Of a stretch of 58,665 bases of DNA, positions 31,425 through 39,195 are shown in pieces; the stretch's first letter is position 1; every line of letters starts with the position of its first letter. The notes beneath the pieces are model-generated. The model was not told the origin of the DNA. It searched no databases and saw only the letters and a list, made by a program, of their open reading frames with translations. The position numbers and the translations under genes were made by a program. The stretch is from Staphylococcus microti (GTDB lineage: Bacteria > Bacillota > Bacilli > Staphylococcales > Staphylococcaceae), in the NCBI RefSeq assembly GCF_000934465.1, contig NZ_JXWY01000019.1, forward strand, positions 1-58,665, read 5' to 3'.

Positions 31425-32591
31425 TTAAATAACGCCTTCTAATTCTAATATTTTCATAAATGTACTCACAGTATATTTCATGGCGGCCACATCAATATCA
31501 AAGTTTGGACTATGATGTGGCCAGTCTGTTTGCTTTTCTGGGTTACCACAACCGGTAAAGAAAAAGGCACCTGGTAAAGCATGTAAGTAATACGAAAAGT
31601 CTTCACCAATCATCATTAAATCAGCGTCATGATAGCGGAAGTTCAAAGCGTTTGCAGCAGTTTTTACAATGTCTGCAGAAGTTTCGTGATTATATACAGG
31701 CAAGTAACCGTTAATGTAATCTAAGTCATAAGTAATGTCATTCGCTAGTGCCAATCCTTGTAACAATTTATCTAGTTTTTGATGAATATGTTGCTGAACG
31801 GACGGGTCAAATGTACGAACGGTGCCACGACAATGTGCTGTATCTGGGATAACGTTATCGGCATCGCCAGCTTCAATTTTACCGAACGAGATGACGGCTT
31901 GCTTCACTGGATCAAGTGTACGTGACACAATTTTTTGTGTGCTTAGAATGAACTCTGCCATAATGACGATCGGATCGATGGTTTCATGAGGTTTCGCACC
32001 ATGTCCGCCTTTGCCATAGATGGTAATATTAAATTCATCAGGTTGTGCCATCATTGCACCAGGACGTGTGTGAATTGTCCCTGTTGGATAGCCACTCCAC
32101 AAATGGTTGCCATACACTTTATCTACCCCAGCGAGCGCATTGTCAGCAATCATTCCTTGTGCACCGCCCGGCATTTCTTCTTCGCCATATTGAAAGATTA
32201 GTACGACTGCGCCTTTTAATTGTGCTTGATGTTCATGTAGGAGTTCGGCGACTATTAATAAAATCGCTGTATGACCATCATGACCGCACGCATGCATGAC
32301 ACCGGGTACTTTTGAGCGATAAGAAACATCTTTCATATCTTCAATGGGTAATGCATCAAAGTCCGCACGTAACGCGATAGTTGGCCCTTTTTCAGTATCT
32401 CCAATGGTTGCGACAATCCCGTTTTGACCGACACGTTCCCGAATTGTAAAGTCTAGTCGCTTTAATCGCTCAAGAATATAAGCATGTGTTTGCTTTTCTT
32501 GAAATGAGCGTTCTGGATATTGGTGTAAGTGACGGCGTATCGTAATGGTTTCTTGTTCTTTCTCGCCTGCACGTTGGAACCAATCAGTCAT
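31425..32591 (-). CDS. M20D-family metal-dependent amidohydrolase
   Basis: A di-zinc hydrolase of the hippurate hydrolase/N-acyl amino acid amidohydrolase group. The 388-aa protein has the metal-binding motifs MHACGHDGHT, GEEEMPGGAQG, HLWSGYPTG and, near the end, GEDFSYY; the dimerisation insert carries GKGGHGAKPHETIDP. The substrate cannot be told from sequence; N-acetylated or peptidyl amino acids are likely. It starts at ATG 32591, preceded on its strand by GGAGTGAAC. It is divergent from kbl, with back-to-back promoters, and sits between tuf and kbl as in S. aureus. Confidence 0.88.
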   Translation of the reverse strand: MTDWFQRAGEKEQETITIRRHLHQYPERSFQEKQTHAYILERLKRLDFTIRERVGQNGIVATIGDTEKGPTIALRADFDALPIEDMKDVSYRSKVPGVMHACGHDGHTAILLIVAELLHEHQAQLKGAVVLIFQYGEEEMPGGAQGMIADNALAGVDKVYGNHLWSGYPTGTIHTRPGAMMAQPDEFNITIYGKGGHGAKPHETIDPIVIMAEFILSTQKIVSRTLDPVKQAVISFGKIEAGDADNVIPDTAHCRGTVRTFDPSVQQHIHQKLDKLLQGLALANDITYDLDYINGYLPVYNHETSADIVKTAANALNFRYHDADLMMIGEDFSYYLHALPGAFFFTGCGNPEKQTDWPHHSPNFDIDVAAMKYTVSTFMKILELEGVI

Positions 32592-32624
32592 GGGGGTTCA
32601 CTCCTTCGTAAAGATTATGATAAT

Positions 32625-32653
32625 ATTATACACTTGCTTTTCAGTTTGTTCAA
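32625..32653 (-). promoter_or_regulatory. Promoter of the M20 hydrolase gene
   Basis: On the - strand, TTGAAC (32653-32648) and TATAAT (32630-32625) with a 17-bp spacer. It overlaps the divergent kbl promoter. Confidence 0.7.
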
Positions 32654-32666
32654 AATACGTTATGAT
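32638..32666 (+). promoter_or_regulatory. Promoter of kbl
   Basis: TTTTCA (32638-32643) and TATGAT (32661-32666) with a 17-bp spacer. Its -35 lies within the opposing promoter, so the two polymerases would compete. Confidence 0.5.
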
Positions 32667-32702
32667 AAAAGAGTATTAGCAAATAGGAAAGGGGAATGAA
32701 TC

Positions 32703-33893
32703 GTGGTACAAATGCTACACGACTTTCTAGAAGAAAATATTAACTATTTGAAAGACAACGGTTTATACAACGAGATCGACACAATTGAAGGGGCTAACGG
32801 TCCAAAAATTAAAATTGCAGGTAAAGAATATATCAACTTGTCATCAAACAACTATTTAGGCCTTGCGACAGATGCAGATTTAAAAGCAGCAGCGAAAGAA
32901 GCGATTGACTCACATGGTGTAGGTGCTGGTGCGGTGCGTACAATTAACGGTACCCTTGATTTACACGATGAGTTAGAAAAAACATTAGCAGAATTCAAAG
33001 GCACAGAAGCAGCAATTGTGTATCAATCAGGCTTTAACTGTAATATGGCTGCGATTTCAGCAGTTATGAACAAAAATGATGCGATTTTATCAGATGAATT
33101 AAACCACGCATCTATTATTGATGGTTGTCGTTTATCAAAAGCGAAAATCATTCGAGTAAACCATTCAGATATGGATGATTTACGTAAAAAAGCAAAAGAA
33201 GCTGTTGAATCAGGTCAGTACAACAAAGTGATGTATATTACTGACGGTGTATTCAGTATGGATGGCGACGTTGCGAAATTACCTGAGATTGTTGAAATTT
33301 GTGAAGAATACGGCATTATGGTTTATGTCGATGATGCACATGGTTCAGGTGTTATGGGTAAAGGCGCAGGGACTGTGAAACATTTCGGCTTACAAGATAA
33401 GGTTGATTTCCAAATTGGTACATTATCAAAAGCAATCGGTGTTGTGGGTGGTTATGTAGCAGGTTCTCAAAAATTAATCGACTGGTTAAAAGTACAATCA
33501 CGTCCATTCTTATTCTCAACATCATTGGCTCCTGGCGATACAAAAGCCATCACGACAGCTGTTAAAAAATTAATGGCGTCTACAGAGTTGCATGATAAAT
33601 TATGGGATAACGCGAACTATTTGAAAGAAGGCTTAAACAAGCTAGGCTTTAATACAGGCGAATCTGAAACACCGATTACACCTGTGATTATTGGTGATGA
33701 GAAGAAAACACAAGCTTTCAGTAAACGTTTGATGGAAGAAGGCGTTTATGTGAAATCTATCGTATTCCCAACAGTACCACGTGGCACAGGTCGTGTACGT
33801 AATATGCCAACTGCTGCACATACAAAAGAAATGTTGGATGAAGCATTAGCGGTATATGAACGTGTAGGTAAAGAACTCGATATTATTTCATAA
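32703..33893 (+). CDS. kbl: Glycine C-acetyltransferase (2-amino-3-ketobutyrate CoA ligase)
   Basis: This PLP enzyme of the alpha-oxoamine synthase family cleaves 2-amino-3-oxobutyrate with CoA to glycine and acetyl-CoA. The 396-aa product has the fold-type I core, with [15 protein letters not shown] and the PLP lysine in GTLSKAIG (K243). The start is GTG 32703, 8 nt after AGGAAAGGGG; ATG 32712 is too far from that site. BioF and SPT are relatives, but the neighbouring threonine dehydrogenase gene supports Kbl. It ends with its own terminator. Confidence 0.9.
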   Translation: MVQMLHDFLEENINYLKDNGLYNEIDTIEGANGPKIKIAGKEYINLSSNNYLGLATDADLKAAAKEAIDSHGVGAGAVRTINGTLDLHDELEKTLAEFKGTEAAIVYQSGFNCNMAAISAVMNKNDAILSDELNHASIIDGCRLSKAKIIRVNHSDMDDLRKKAKEAVESGQYNKVMYITDGVFSMDGDVAKLPEIVEICEEYGIMVYVDDAHGSGVMGKGAGTVKHFGLQDKVDFQIGTLSKAIGVVGGYVAGSQKLIDWLKVQSRPFLFSTSLAPGDTKAITTAVKKLMASTELHDKLWDNANYLKEGLNKLGFNTGESETPITPVIIGDEKKTQAFSKRLMEEGVYVKSIVFPTVPRGTGRVRNMPTAAHTKEMLDEALAVYERVGKELDIIS

Positions 33894-33913
33894 TTGAATA
33901 GATAATATTTTAA

Positions 33914-33947
33914 GCGCAGTCACCGTGTATGGGGGACTGCGTTTTTT
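33914..33947 (+). terminator. Terminator after kbl
   Basis: CGCAGTC (33915-33921) pairs with GACTGCG (33935-33941), with a further CC/GG inside, and six T follow. Confidence 0.9.
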
Positions 33948-33952
33948 AGGTT

Positions 33953-34093
33953 GTGCTAAATGTTAAATTTGGTTCATATTATATTGATGAATTTTGGTTA
34001 ATATTTATAGGTAGTTTTTTAATCTTTTCTCCGTGGATGTTAACAATGGTTGTCTTAGCTTTGGTCTATGCTGTAGAGAAGAACGATGAATAG
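33953..34093 (+). CDS. Possible small membrane protein
   Basis: A 46-codon frame from GTG 33953 to TAG 34091-34093. Residues about 14-38 are strongly hydrophobic (FWLIFIGSFLIF, then MLTMVVLALVYAV) and the tail is charged (EKNDE), as in a one- or two-helix membrane peptide. There is no good ribosome binding site and the start lies just after the kbl terminator, so it may be a remnant. I do not recognise it, though S. aureus also has small uncharacterised ORFs at about this place. Confidence 0.3.
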   Translation: MLNVKFGSYYIDEFWLIFIGSFLIFSPWMLTMVVLALVYAVEKNDE

Positions 34094-34151
34094 TAAGGTG
34101 CATGATTCTTATGGTTGTATAACAAATACTATTTTATATGTATGCTCTGTG

Positions 34152-34180
34152 TGTACAAGAAAGCGCTTCGATGTTATAAT
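34152..34180 (+). promoter_or_regulatory. tdh promoter with a cre-like CcpA site
   Basis: TGTACA (34152-34157) and TATAAT (34175-34180) with a 17-bp spacer and extended TGT. The spacer holds AAGAAAGCGCTTCG (34157-34170), close to the palindromic catabolite-responsive element core GAAAGCGCTTTC. A CcpA site here would block the promoter when glucose is present. Confidence 0.55.
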
Positions 34181-34260
34181 ACGGTTGGATAAGTTAATAA
34201 TGAGCATAACAAAAGAACATTTGTGTTTATCAGAGAGACAGTTAGGAGATGTAATCATTT

Positions 34261-35220
34261 ATGAAAAGAATATTTATCACTGGTGCGTTAGGACAAATCG
34301 GAACAGAACTTGTTGCCAAATGTCGTGAAATTTATGGGAACGACAATGTATTAGCAACAGATATTCGCGAGCCAGAAGCAGGTTCTGTTGTTGCAGAAGG
34401 TCCATTTGAGATTTTAGATGTCACAGACGCAGAAAAAATGGAGCAGTTGATTGCTGACTTCAAACCAGACACAATGATGCATATGGCAGCTTTATTATCA
34501 GCGACTGCAGAACAAAAGCCATTACTCGCATGGAACTTAAACATGGGTGGCTTAGTAAATGCGTTAGAAGCTGCACGTAAATATGATTTACAATTCTTCA
34601 CACCAAGCTCAATCGGTGCATTTGGTCCGAATACACCTAAGAAAAATACACCTCAAGTTACAATCCAACGTCCGAACACAATGTACGGTGTGAACAAAGT
34701 ATCAGGAGAATTATTATGTGATTATTACTTCACTAAATTTGGTGTAGATACGCGTAGTGTACGTTTCCCTGGACTTATTTCTTATATTAAAGAACCAGGT
34801 GGCGGTACAACAGACTATGCGGTAGACATTTATTTCCAAGCAGTTCGTGAAGGCAAGTACACAAGCTACATCGATCGTGGTACGTTTATGGACATGATGT
34901 TTATGGACGATGCGATTGACGCGATTATTAAGTTGATGGAAGCGGACGGTGGCAAGTTGATCAACCGTAACGCATATAACTTAAGTGCCATGAGCATTGA
35001 CCCAGAAATGGTAACAGCAGCGATTCAAGAACATGATCCGAACTTTACAGTAGATTATGATGTTGATCCTGTACGTCAAGGTATTGCAGAAAGTTGGCCT
35101 GATAGCATCGATACAAGCTGTGCACGTGCTGAGTGGGGCTTTGATCCGAAATACGACTTAGCAGCGATGACAACACGCATGCTGGAAGGTATTAAAGAAA
35201 AAGATAGTCAAAAAGCGTAA
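34261..35220 (+). CDS. tdh: L-threonine 3-dehydrogenase, SDR type
   Basis: A short-chain, NAD-dependent dehydrogenase of the extended SDR/epimerase family that oxidises threonine to 2-amino-3-oxobutyrate. The 319-aa protein has the Rossmann motif TGALGQIG near the start and the catalytic pair Y142-x3-K146 in YGVNKVSG. Such genes are often annotated only as NAD-dependent epimerase. The nearby kbl, whose substrate it would supply, and the MSIDPEMV and PDSIDTSCA segments typical of bacterial SDR-type TDH support threonine dehydrogenase. GTTAGGAGATG precedes ATG 34261. A cre-like site in the promoter suggests CcpA control. Confidence 0.87.
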   Translation: MKRIFITGALGQIGTELVAKCREIYGNDNVLATDIREPEAGSVVAEGPFEILDVTDAEKMEQLIADFKPDTMMHMAALLSATAEQKPLLAWNLNMGGLVNALEAARKYDLQFFTPSSIGAFGPNTPKKNTPQVTIQRPNTMYGVNKVSGELLCDYYFTKFGVDTRSVRFPGLISYIKEPGGGTTDYAVDIYFQAVREGKYTSYIDRGTFMDMMFMDDAIDAIIKLMEADGGKLINRNAYNLSAMSIDPEMVTAAIQEHDPNFTVDYDVDPVRQGIAESWPDSIDTSCARAEWGFDPKYDLAAMTTRMLEGIKEKDSQKA

Positions 35221-35229
35221 TATATAAGC

Positions 35230-35280
35230 AAGTGAGACAGCGTATTGCATAATGAGCAGTGTAGCCGTCTCACTTTTTTT
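35230..35280 (+). terminator. Terminator after tdh
   Basis: AAGTGAGAC (35230-35238) pairs with GTCTCACTT (35267-35275) across a 28-nt loop, followed by a T-run. Confidence 0.82.
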
Positions 35281-35309
35281 ACACATAATTGAGGTTTAAG
35301 AATATATTA

Positions 35310-35355
35310 AATTTTCGCAAAACTCATTGAATTATGATGGTCGAATTGTTATAAT
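35310..35355 (+). promoter_or_regulatory. ilvE promoter with a CodY-like box
   Basis: TTGAAT (35327-35332) and TATAAT (35350-35355) with a 17-bp spacer and extended TGT. Just upstream, 35310-35324 (AATTTTCGCAAAACT) matches the CodY consensus AATTTTCWGAAAATT with three mismatches. CodY repression of branched-chain amino acid genes is established in staphylococci; its use here is inferred. Confidence 0.6.
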
Positions 35356-35401
35356 GCTTTTATTACATTTACAATATACATAATTACAGGGGGCATTTAT
35401 T

Positions 35402-36484
35402 ATGACAGATTTAGTGAAATTAGAACAACGCCAATCGTTAAAAGAGAAACCAGATCAATCTTCTTTAACATTTGGTGAAGTATTTACAGATTATATGTTG
35501 AGCTTTGAATATACAGAAGGTCAAGGTTGGCATGATTTGAAAATCGTACCGTATGCGCCGATTGAAATCTCGCCAGCTGCACAAAGTGTACACTATGGTC
35601 AATCTGTATTTGAAGGATTAAAAGCATATAAACATAACGGAGAAGTCGTTTTATTCAGACCAGAAGAGAATTTCAAACGTATTAATGTGTCATTAGAGCG
35701 TTTAAAAATGCCACGAATTGATGAAGATTTATTATTAGAAGGTTTGAAACAATTAGTAGACGTAGACCGTGATTGGGTACCAGAAGGAGAAGGTCAATCA
35801 TTATACATTCGTCCGGTTGTTTTTGCGACAGAAGGTATTTTAGGAGTAGCCCCGTCTAAAAATTACCGCTTATTAATTATTTTATCACCATCAGGTTCAT
35901 ACTATGGTGGAGATTCATTACGCCCTACGAAAATCTATGTTGAAGATGAATACGTGCGTGCAGTGCGTGGTGGTGTAGGTTTTGCGAAAGTTGCGGGTAA
36001 CTATGCAGCAAGTTTATTAGCACAAGCGAACGCAAATGCACTCGGTTTTGACCAAGTATTATGGTTAGACGGTGTAGAACAAAAGTATATTGAAGAAGTA
36101 GGTAGTATGAACATCTTCTTCGTTATCAATGGAAAAGTTGTGACACCATCATTAAACGGTAGTATCTTGCCAGGTATTACACGTAAAACGGTTCTTGCAT
36201 TAGCTGAAACGCTTGGTTATGAAGTGGAAGAGCGTCGTGTATCTATTGATGAATTATTTGAACACTATGAAAAAGGCGAATTAGAAGAAGTATTCGGTAC
36301 AGGGACAGCAGCCGTTATTTCGCCAGTGGGTGAATTACAATTCAAAGATCAAAAAATGGTCATCAACAACAATGAAACTGGTAAGGTCACTCAAGCGTTG
36401 TACGATAACTACACAGGTATCCAAAGTGGCAAGTTAGACGATCCACATAACTGGCGTTTAGTCGTGCCACATTACGAAAGATAA
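35402..36484 (+). CDS. ilvE: Branched-chain amino acid aminotransferase
   Basis: This PLP fold-type IV transaminase interconverts Leu, Ile and Val with their keto acids, which also feed branched-chain fatty acid synthesis. The 360-aa product has the PLP lysine (K196) in [11 protein letters not shown], and [10 protein letters not shown] and [12 protein letters not shown], all typical of BCATs. AGGGGGC lies before ATG 35402. It is transcribed alone from a promoter with a CodY-like box. Confidence 0.95.
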   Translation: MTDLVKLEQRQSLKEKPDQSSLTFGEVFTDYMLSFEYTEGQGWHDLKIVPYAPIEISPAAQSVHYGQSVFEGLKAYKHNGEVVLFRPEENFKRINVSLERLKMPRIDEDLLLEGLKQLVDVDRDWVPEGEGQSLYIRPVVFATEGILGVAPSKNYRLLIILSPSGSYYGGDSLRPTKIYVEDEYVRAVRGGVGFAKVAGNYAASLLAQANANALGFDQVLWLDGVEQKYIEEVGSMNIFFVINGKVVTPSLNGSILPGITRKTVLALAETLGYEVEERRVSIDELFEHYEKGELEEVFGTGTAAVISPVGELQFKDQKMVINNNETGKVTQALYDNYTGIQSGKLDDPHNWRLVVPHYER

Positions 36485-36595
36485 GTTTGAAATGAGCAGT
36501 TAAATAGAAAGCGTTATATCCTCACATCATAGAAGTGTTATAATTTGGTGTGGGGTTATTATATTTTTGGAAAATAATGCAGTGTATTATGGTGG

Positions 36596-36622
36596 GTTTA
36601 GGTGTAAAGTTTTACTGGGTAT
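36596..36622 (+). promoter_or_regulatory. Sigma-B-like promoter of the DUF2325 gene
   Basis: GTTTAG (36596-36601) and GGGTAT (36617-36622) are 15 bp apart, against the staphylococcal sigma-B consensus GTTTAA-N12-15-GGGTAT: one mismatch. A TGT-TATAAT at 36536-36544 upstream could be a second, sigma-A promoter. The gap 36485-36732 otherwise holds only a short ORF. Confidence 0.5.
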
Positions 36623-36651
36623 AGGATTAGGAATAAAGCAAGGCAAGGGAT

Positions 36652-36720
36652 ATGGGAAACGTATTTGAAGTACTTAAAGATAAAAAATATTGCAAAGAAA
36701 AAACGAATGATATTCATTAA
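36652..36720 (+). CDS. Possible 22-aa leader ORF
   Basis: ATG 36652 to TAA 36720 encodes a charged 22-residue peptide (MGNVFEVLKDKK...). AAGGCAAGGG upstream could be a ribosome binding site. It ends in the ribosome binding site of the following gene, an arrangement that would allow coupling. Evidence is only position and layout. Confidence 0.25.
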   Translation: MGNVFEVLKDKKYCKEKTNDIH

Positions 36721-36732
36721 AGGAGATTACAC

Positions 36733-37773
36733 ATGAAGAAGGATATGAAAGAAAAAATTGTACAAATGCTTAAGGAACAATGGATAGAAGATATTTTGAA
36801 CACCACTGAATTAGAGACACTTGAAAAACAGAATAAGTACTACTTAAAAACATTGAAAAATATAGAAATGATTGCCCTAGTAGACGATGTAGAAGTTGCA
36901 CAGGATGCTGAGCCGATTGTAGAGAAAAAAGCAAACACAGACGAATATATCTTTGTACGTCATTTGTTAGGTGGCGAAGGATTGAATTCAGAGACAGGTC
37001 AGAAAGTATTTGTTCCGGAATCTGTTGTTAGAAACGAACAGCTTGAACAAGGGAATAAATTTATTTTTGAAGAAAATGGCAATGGTTATAATAGACACAG
37101 TTATCGTAAAATCAGTTCAGAAGTATTCGATACAACAGAAGCTTTTGAGATTGTTGGATATGATTATGCGATTGTCGATTATGATGATAGCATTCATAGA
37201 TATGTTTGTAAGCGACATTTTGATGAAGGTCAGTTAACGAGTATCCCGACATGTCTATTGAATGAAAAAGATGTGATCAAGTTTAATATTAATGAAGAAG
37301 ATATTATTAGCATTGCACATACGCCGAACCATGCGACAGCACGTATTAGATGGAAATACGATTCAGATGAAATTATGCCAACGCCTATTAAAAGAAAATC
37401 GTCTTATTATAAAGAGAGCCATGAACAAGACGAATTGGACGATACAGAAAAAGAATTATTTAAAGGCATTGAAGTAGGTATTATCGGTGCCAGTCAATTT
37501 ATTAACAACTATATAGAAGAAGTGGAACAACGTGGCGGTAAGGTTCATCACACAGAATCAGACACACAGTTACAAGTAGAAACATTAGTGAGCAAATCAG
37601 ATATTATCGTGATTCCTATTTTAACGGTAAGTCACGCTAAAGCAGAACAAGCCAAAGCGAGAGCGAAGAAAGAAGAGAAACCATTTATTATCTTGAAAAA
37701 TAGTGGTAGAAGTAGTTTTGTCAGTGAATTGAGAGAACATTTACATTTAATTGAACCAAAAGAAGCGGAATAA
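36733..37773 (+). CDS. Protein of unknown function with C-terminal DUF2325-like domain
   Basis: I do not recognise the 346-aa protein as a whole. Residues 1-50 look helical and charged. Residues about 70-215 hold two similar beta-rich segments, each with a P-x-x-(V/L)-(V/L/N)-x-NE-like pattern (VFVPESVVRNEQ and TSIPTCLLNEKD), suggesting an internal duplication. A charged linker (225-245) leads to a Rossmann-like end (EVGIIGASQFINNYIEEV, then SKSDIIVIPILTVSHAKA and KPFIILKNSGRSSF) that resembles DUF2325. No signal peptide or membrane segment is present, so it is cytosolic. AAAGGAG precedes ATG 36733. A sigma-B-like promoter and its lone position between ilvE and the HAD gene suggest an accessory stress gene. 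Confidence 0.7.
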   Translation: MKKDMKEKIVQMLKEQWIEDILNTTELETLEKQNKYYLKTLKNIEMIALVDDVEVAQDAEPIVEKKANTDEYIFVRHLLGGEGLNSETGQKVFVPESVVRNEQLEQGNKFIFEENGNGYNRHSYRKISSEVFDTTEAFEIVGYDYAIVDYDDSIHRYVCKRHFDEGQLTSIPTCLLNEKDVIKFNINEEDIISIAHTPNHATARIRWKYDSDEIMPTPIKRKSSYYKESHEQDELDDTEKELFKGIEVGIIGASQFINNYIEEVEQRGGKVHHTESDTQLQVETLVSKSDIIVIPILTVSHAKAEQAKARAKKEEKPFIILKNSGRSSFVSELREHLHLIEPKEAE

Positions 37774-37786
37774 ATATAAGCGTAGA

Positions 37787-37823
37787 AAAGCGTCTGGACA
37801 TGATAGAAATGTTCAGGCGCTTT
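37787..37823 (+). terminator. Terminator after the DUF2325 gene
   Basis: AAAGCGTCTGGACAT and ATGTTCAGGCGCTTT form an imperfect 15-bp stem (two mismatches) around a 7-nt loop; the T-run is short. Confidence 0.75.
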
Positions 37824-38012
37824 GTTCTGGTGAATAAAATGACGGCGAATAGATGTTGAATATTGTTAGAGGCGTAAGAAATGGTCGGTTTGTATTTAAA
37901 TGGATTGGGATTTATTCGGAAAAATAATGGTATGATAAATATAGTTCATATGATTTAAGAGGAGATATTAAGTTGCCAAGATAATTGTAATTTAAAAGGA
38001 GGAGTAGTAACA

Positions 38013-38207
38013 ATGGAATCGAAACTTGATTTAATAATGGGGAGCATGTCAGTAGCAATGGCAATATTTGTTTATATACTGACGCCTGAACATATTGGGC
38101 TTCCAATAGTAATGTTTGTATCAGGTATGTCACTTATTTTAATTGGTATCAAAAATAAATCAAAAACTAAGACAAGTAAATGCGATGATAAATCTGAAGA
38201 AAAATGA
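38013..38207 (+). CDS. Small two-helix membrane protein, unknown function
   Basis: A 64-aa protein with a strong ribosome binding site (AAAAGGAGGAG) before ATG 38013. Two hydrophobic segments (about residues 8-24 and 28-46) are joined by a short turn (PEHIG), followed by a lysine- and aspartate-rich tail (KSKTKTSKCDDKSEEK) that should face the cytoplasm. An extended -10 (TGG-TATGAT at 37928-37936) lies upstream. I see no similarity to a named family; it could be a stress or envelope peptide. The gap 37824-38012 holds nothing else clear. Confidence 0.65.
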   Translation: MESKLDLIMGSMSVAMAIFVYILTPEHIGLPIVMFVSGMSLILIGIKNKSKTKTSKCDDKSEEK

Positions 38208-38299
38208 ATTTTGGACTACAGAAGTTGCCGAATCAATTCTAATATTTATTGAATAAATGTATGTGAAAGTGAATGAAACGACAGAAACAGGTGACGAAA

Positions 38300-38989
38300 A
38301 TGGCGATAAAATGGTTATTATTTGATAAAGACGGGACGTTAATTCAATTTGATCAAAGCTGGGTCAAACTTGGTATTCAATTAGTCGATGATGTGTGTAC
38401 GTATTTTGAAATTATGCAACATGATGCGGTGTATGATGCAATCGGTATTGAAGGGAATGCATTTCGACCGGGAAGTGTGATGGCATCGGGATCGCTTGAA
38501 GAAATGGCATGTATATTTGATCAATATACAGAAGTTCAAACGTATGAATGGGTATGTGCACGTAGCCAACAGTTGATTGATACACGTGTGCCTGAAAGTG
38601 TATTGTACGATGGTGTGCGAGAGACTTTAGTTACATTGAAAAAACGAGGCTATCAACTCGCAATTGTTACAGGTGATAATGCGCATGGTGTGTCACACTT
38701 TTTAGAACAGACGGTTTTTCAAGATATGTTCGGCTGTGTCATTTCTACAAATGGAGACAATTATGAAAAGCCTGATCCATGTCTTTTGGCACCACTATGG
38801 TCACGTGGTGTGACAGGTGATGAAATGGTAATGATTGGTGATACAGACTTAGATATGCAGACTGGGCGTCAGGCGCAATGTGCCAAGACGATAGGCGTGC
38901 GTACTGGATTAGGGCAAGAAGCGACTTTTGAAGAAGCGGATATTATATTAGACGATGTGACGCAAATATTGAATTATTTGAGTGAATAG
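38300..38989 (+). CDS. HAD-superfamily phosphatase, phosphoglycolate-phosphatase type
   Basis: A HAD hydrolase with an alpha-helical cap. The 229-aa product has motif I LLFDKDGTLI, motif II AIVTGDN, motif III lysine in YEKPDPC, and motif IV MIGDTDLDMQ. The substrate is unknown; Gph- or PpaX-like activity on small phosphates is likely. ATG 38300 is chosen because AGGTGA lies 5 nt upstream and MAIKWLLFDKDGT is a normal HAD start; ATG 38273 has a poorer site. It precedes the yfhO cluster, as in S. aureus. Confidence 0.85.
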   Translation: MAIKWLLFDKDGTLIQFDQSWVKLGIQLVDDVCTYFEIMQHDAVYDAIGIEGNAFRPGSVMASGSLEEMACIFDQYTEVQTYEWVCARSQQLIDTRVPESVLYDGVRETLVTLKKRGYQLAIVTGDNAHGVSHFLEQTVFQDMFGCVISTNGDNYEKPDPCLLAPLWSRGVTGDEMVMIGDTDLDMQTGRQAQCAKTIGVRTGLGQEATFEEADIILDDVTQILNYLSE

Positions 38990-39121
38990 CTAAATTATTG
39001 TTATAGCATATACTTTATTCTGCTATAATAATTGCATATGTATGATTCGAATGAGCTTTATGATAGAGAAATGAAAGCTTATACGTATATGTGCAGTAAC
39101 TGAGTGATAGCAAATTATACA

Positions 39122-39150
39122 TTGTTGCCATCCTGTCAATTATCTATAAT
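39122..39150 (+). promoter_or_regulatory. Promoter of the first yfhO gene
   Basis: TTGTTG (39122-39127) and TATAAT (39145-39150) with a 17-bp spacer. A second candidate, TGC-TATAAT, lies at 39021-39029. Confidence 0.6.
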
Positions 39151-39195
39151 CATTGACGTATATTATATTGAATAATGAAGAAAGAGTGAGTTTTA

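Noticed and set aside
34086-34328. 80-codon frame overlapping the start of tdh
   Set aside because: It crosses the tdh promoter and ribosome binding site, is rich in Cys, Arg and Ile without pattern, and has no initiation signal of its own.
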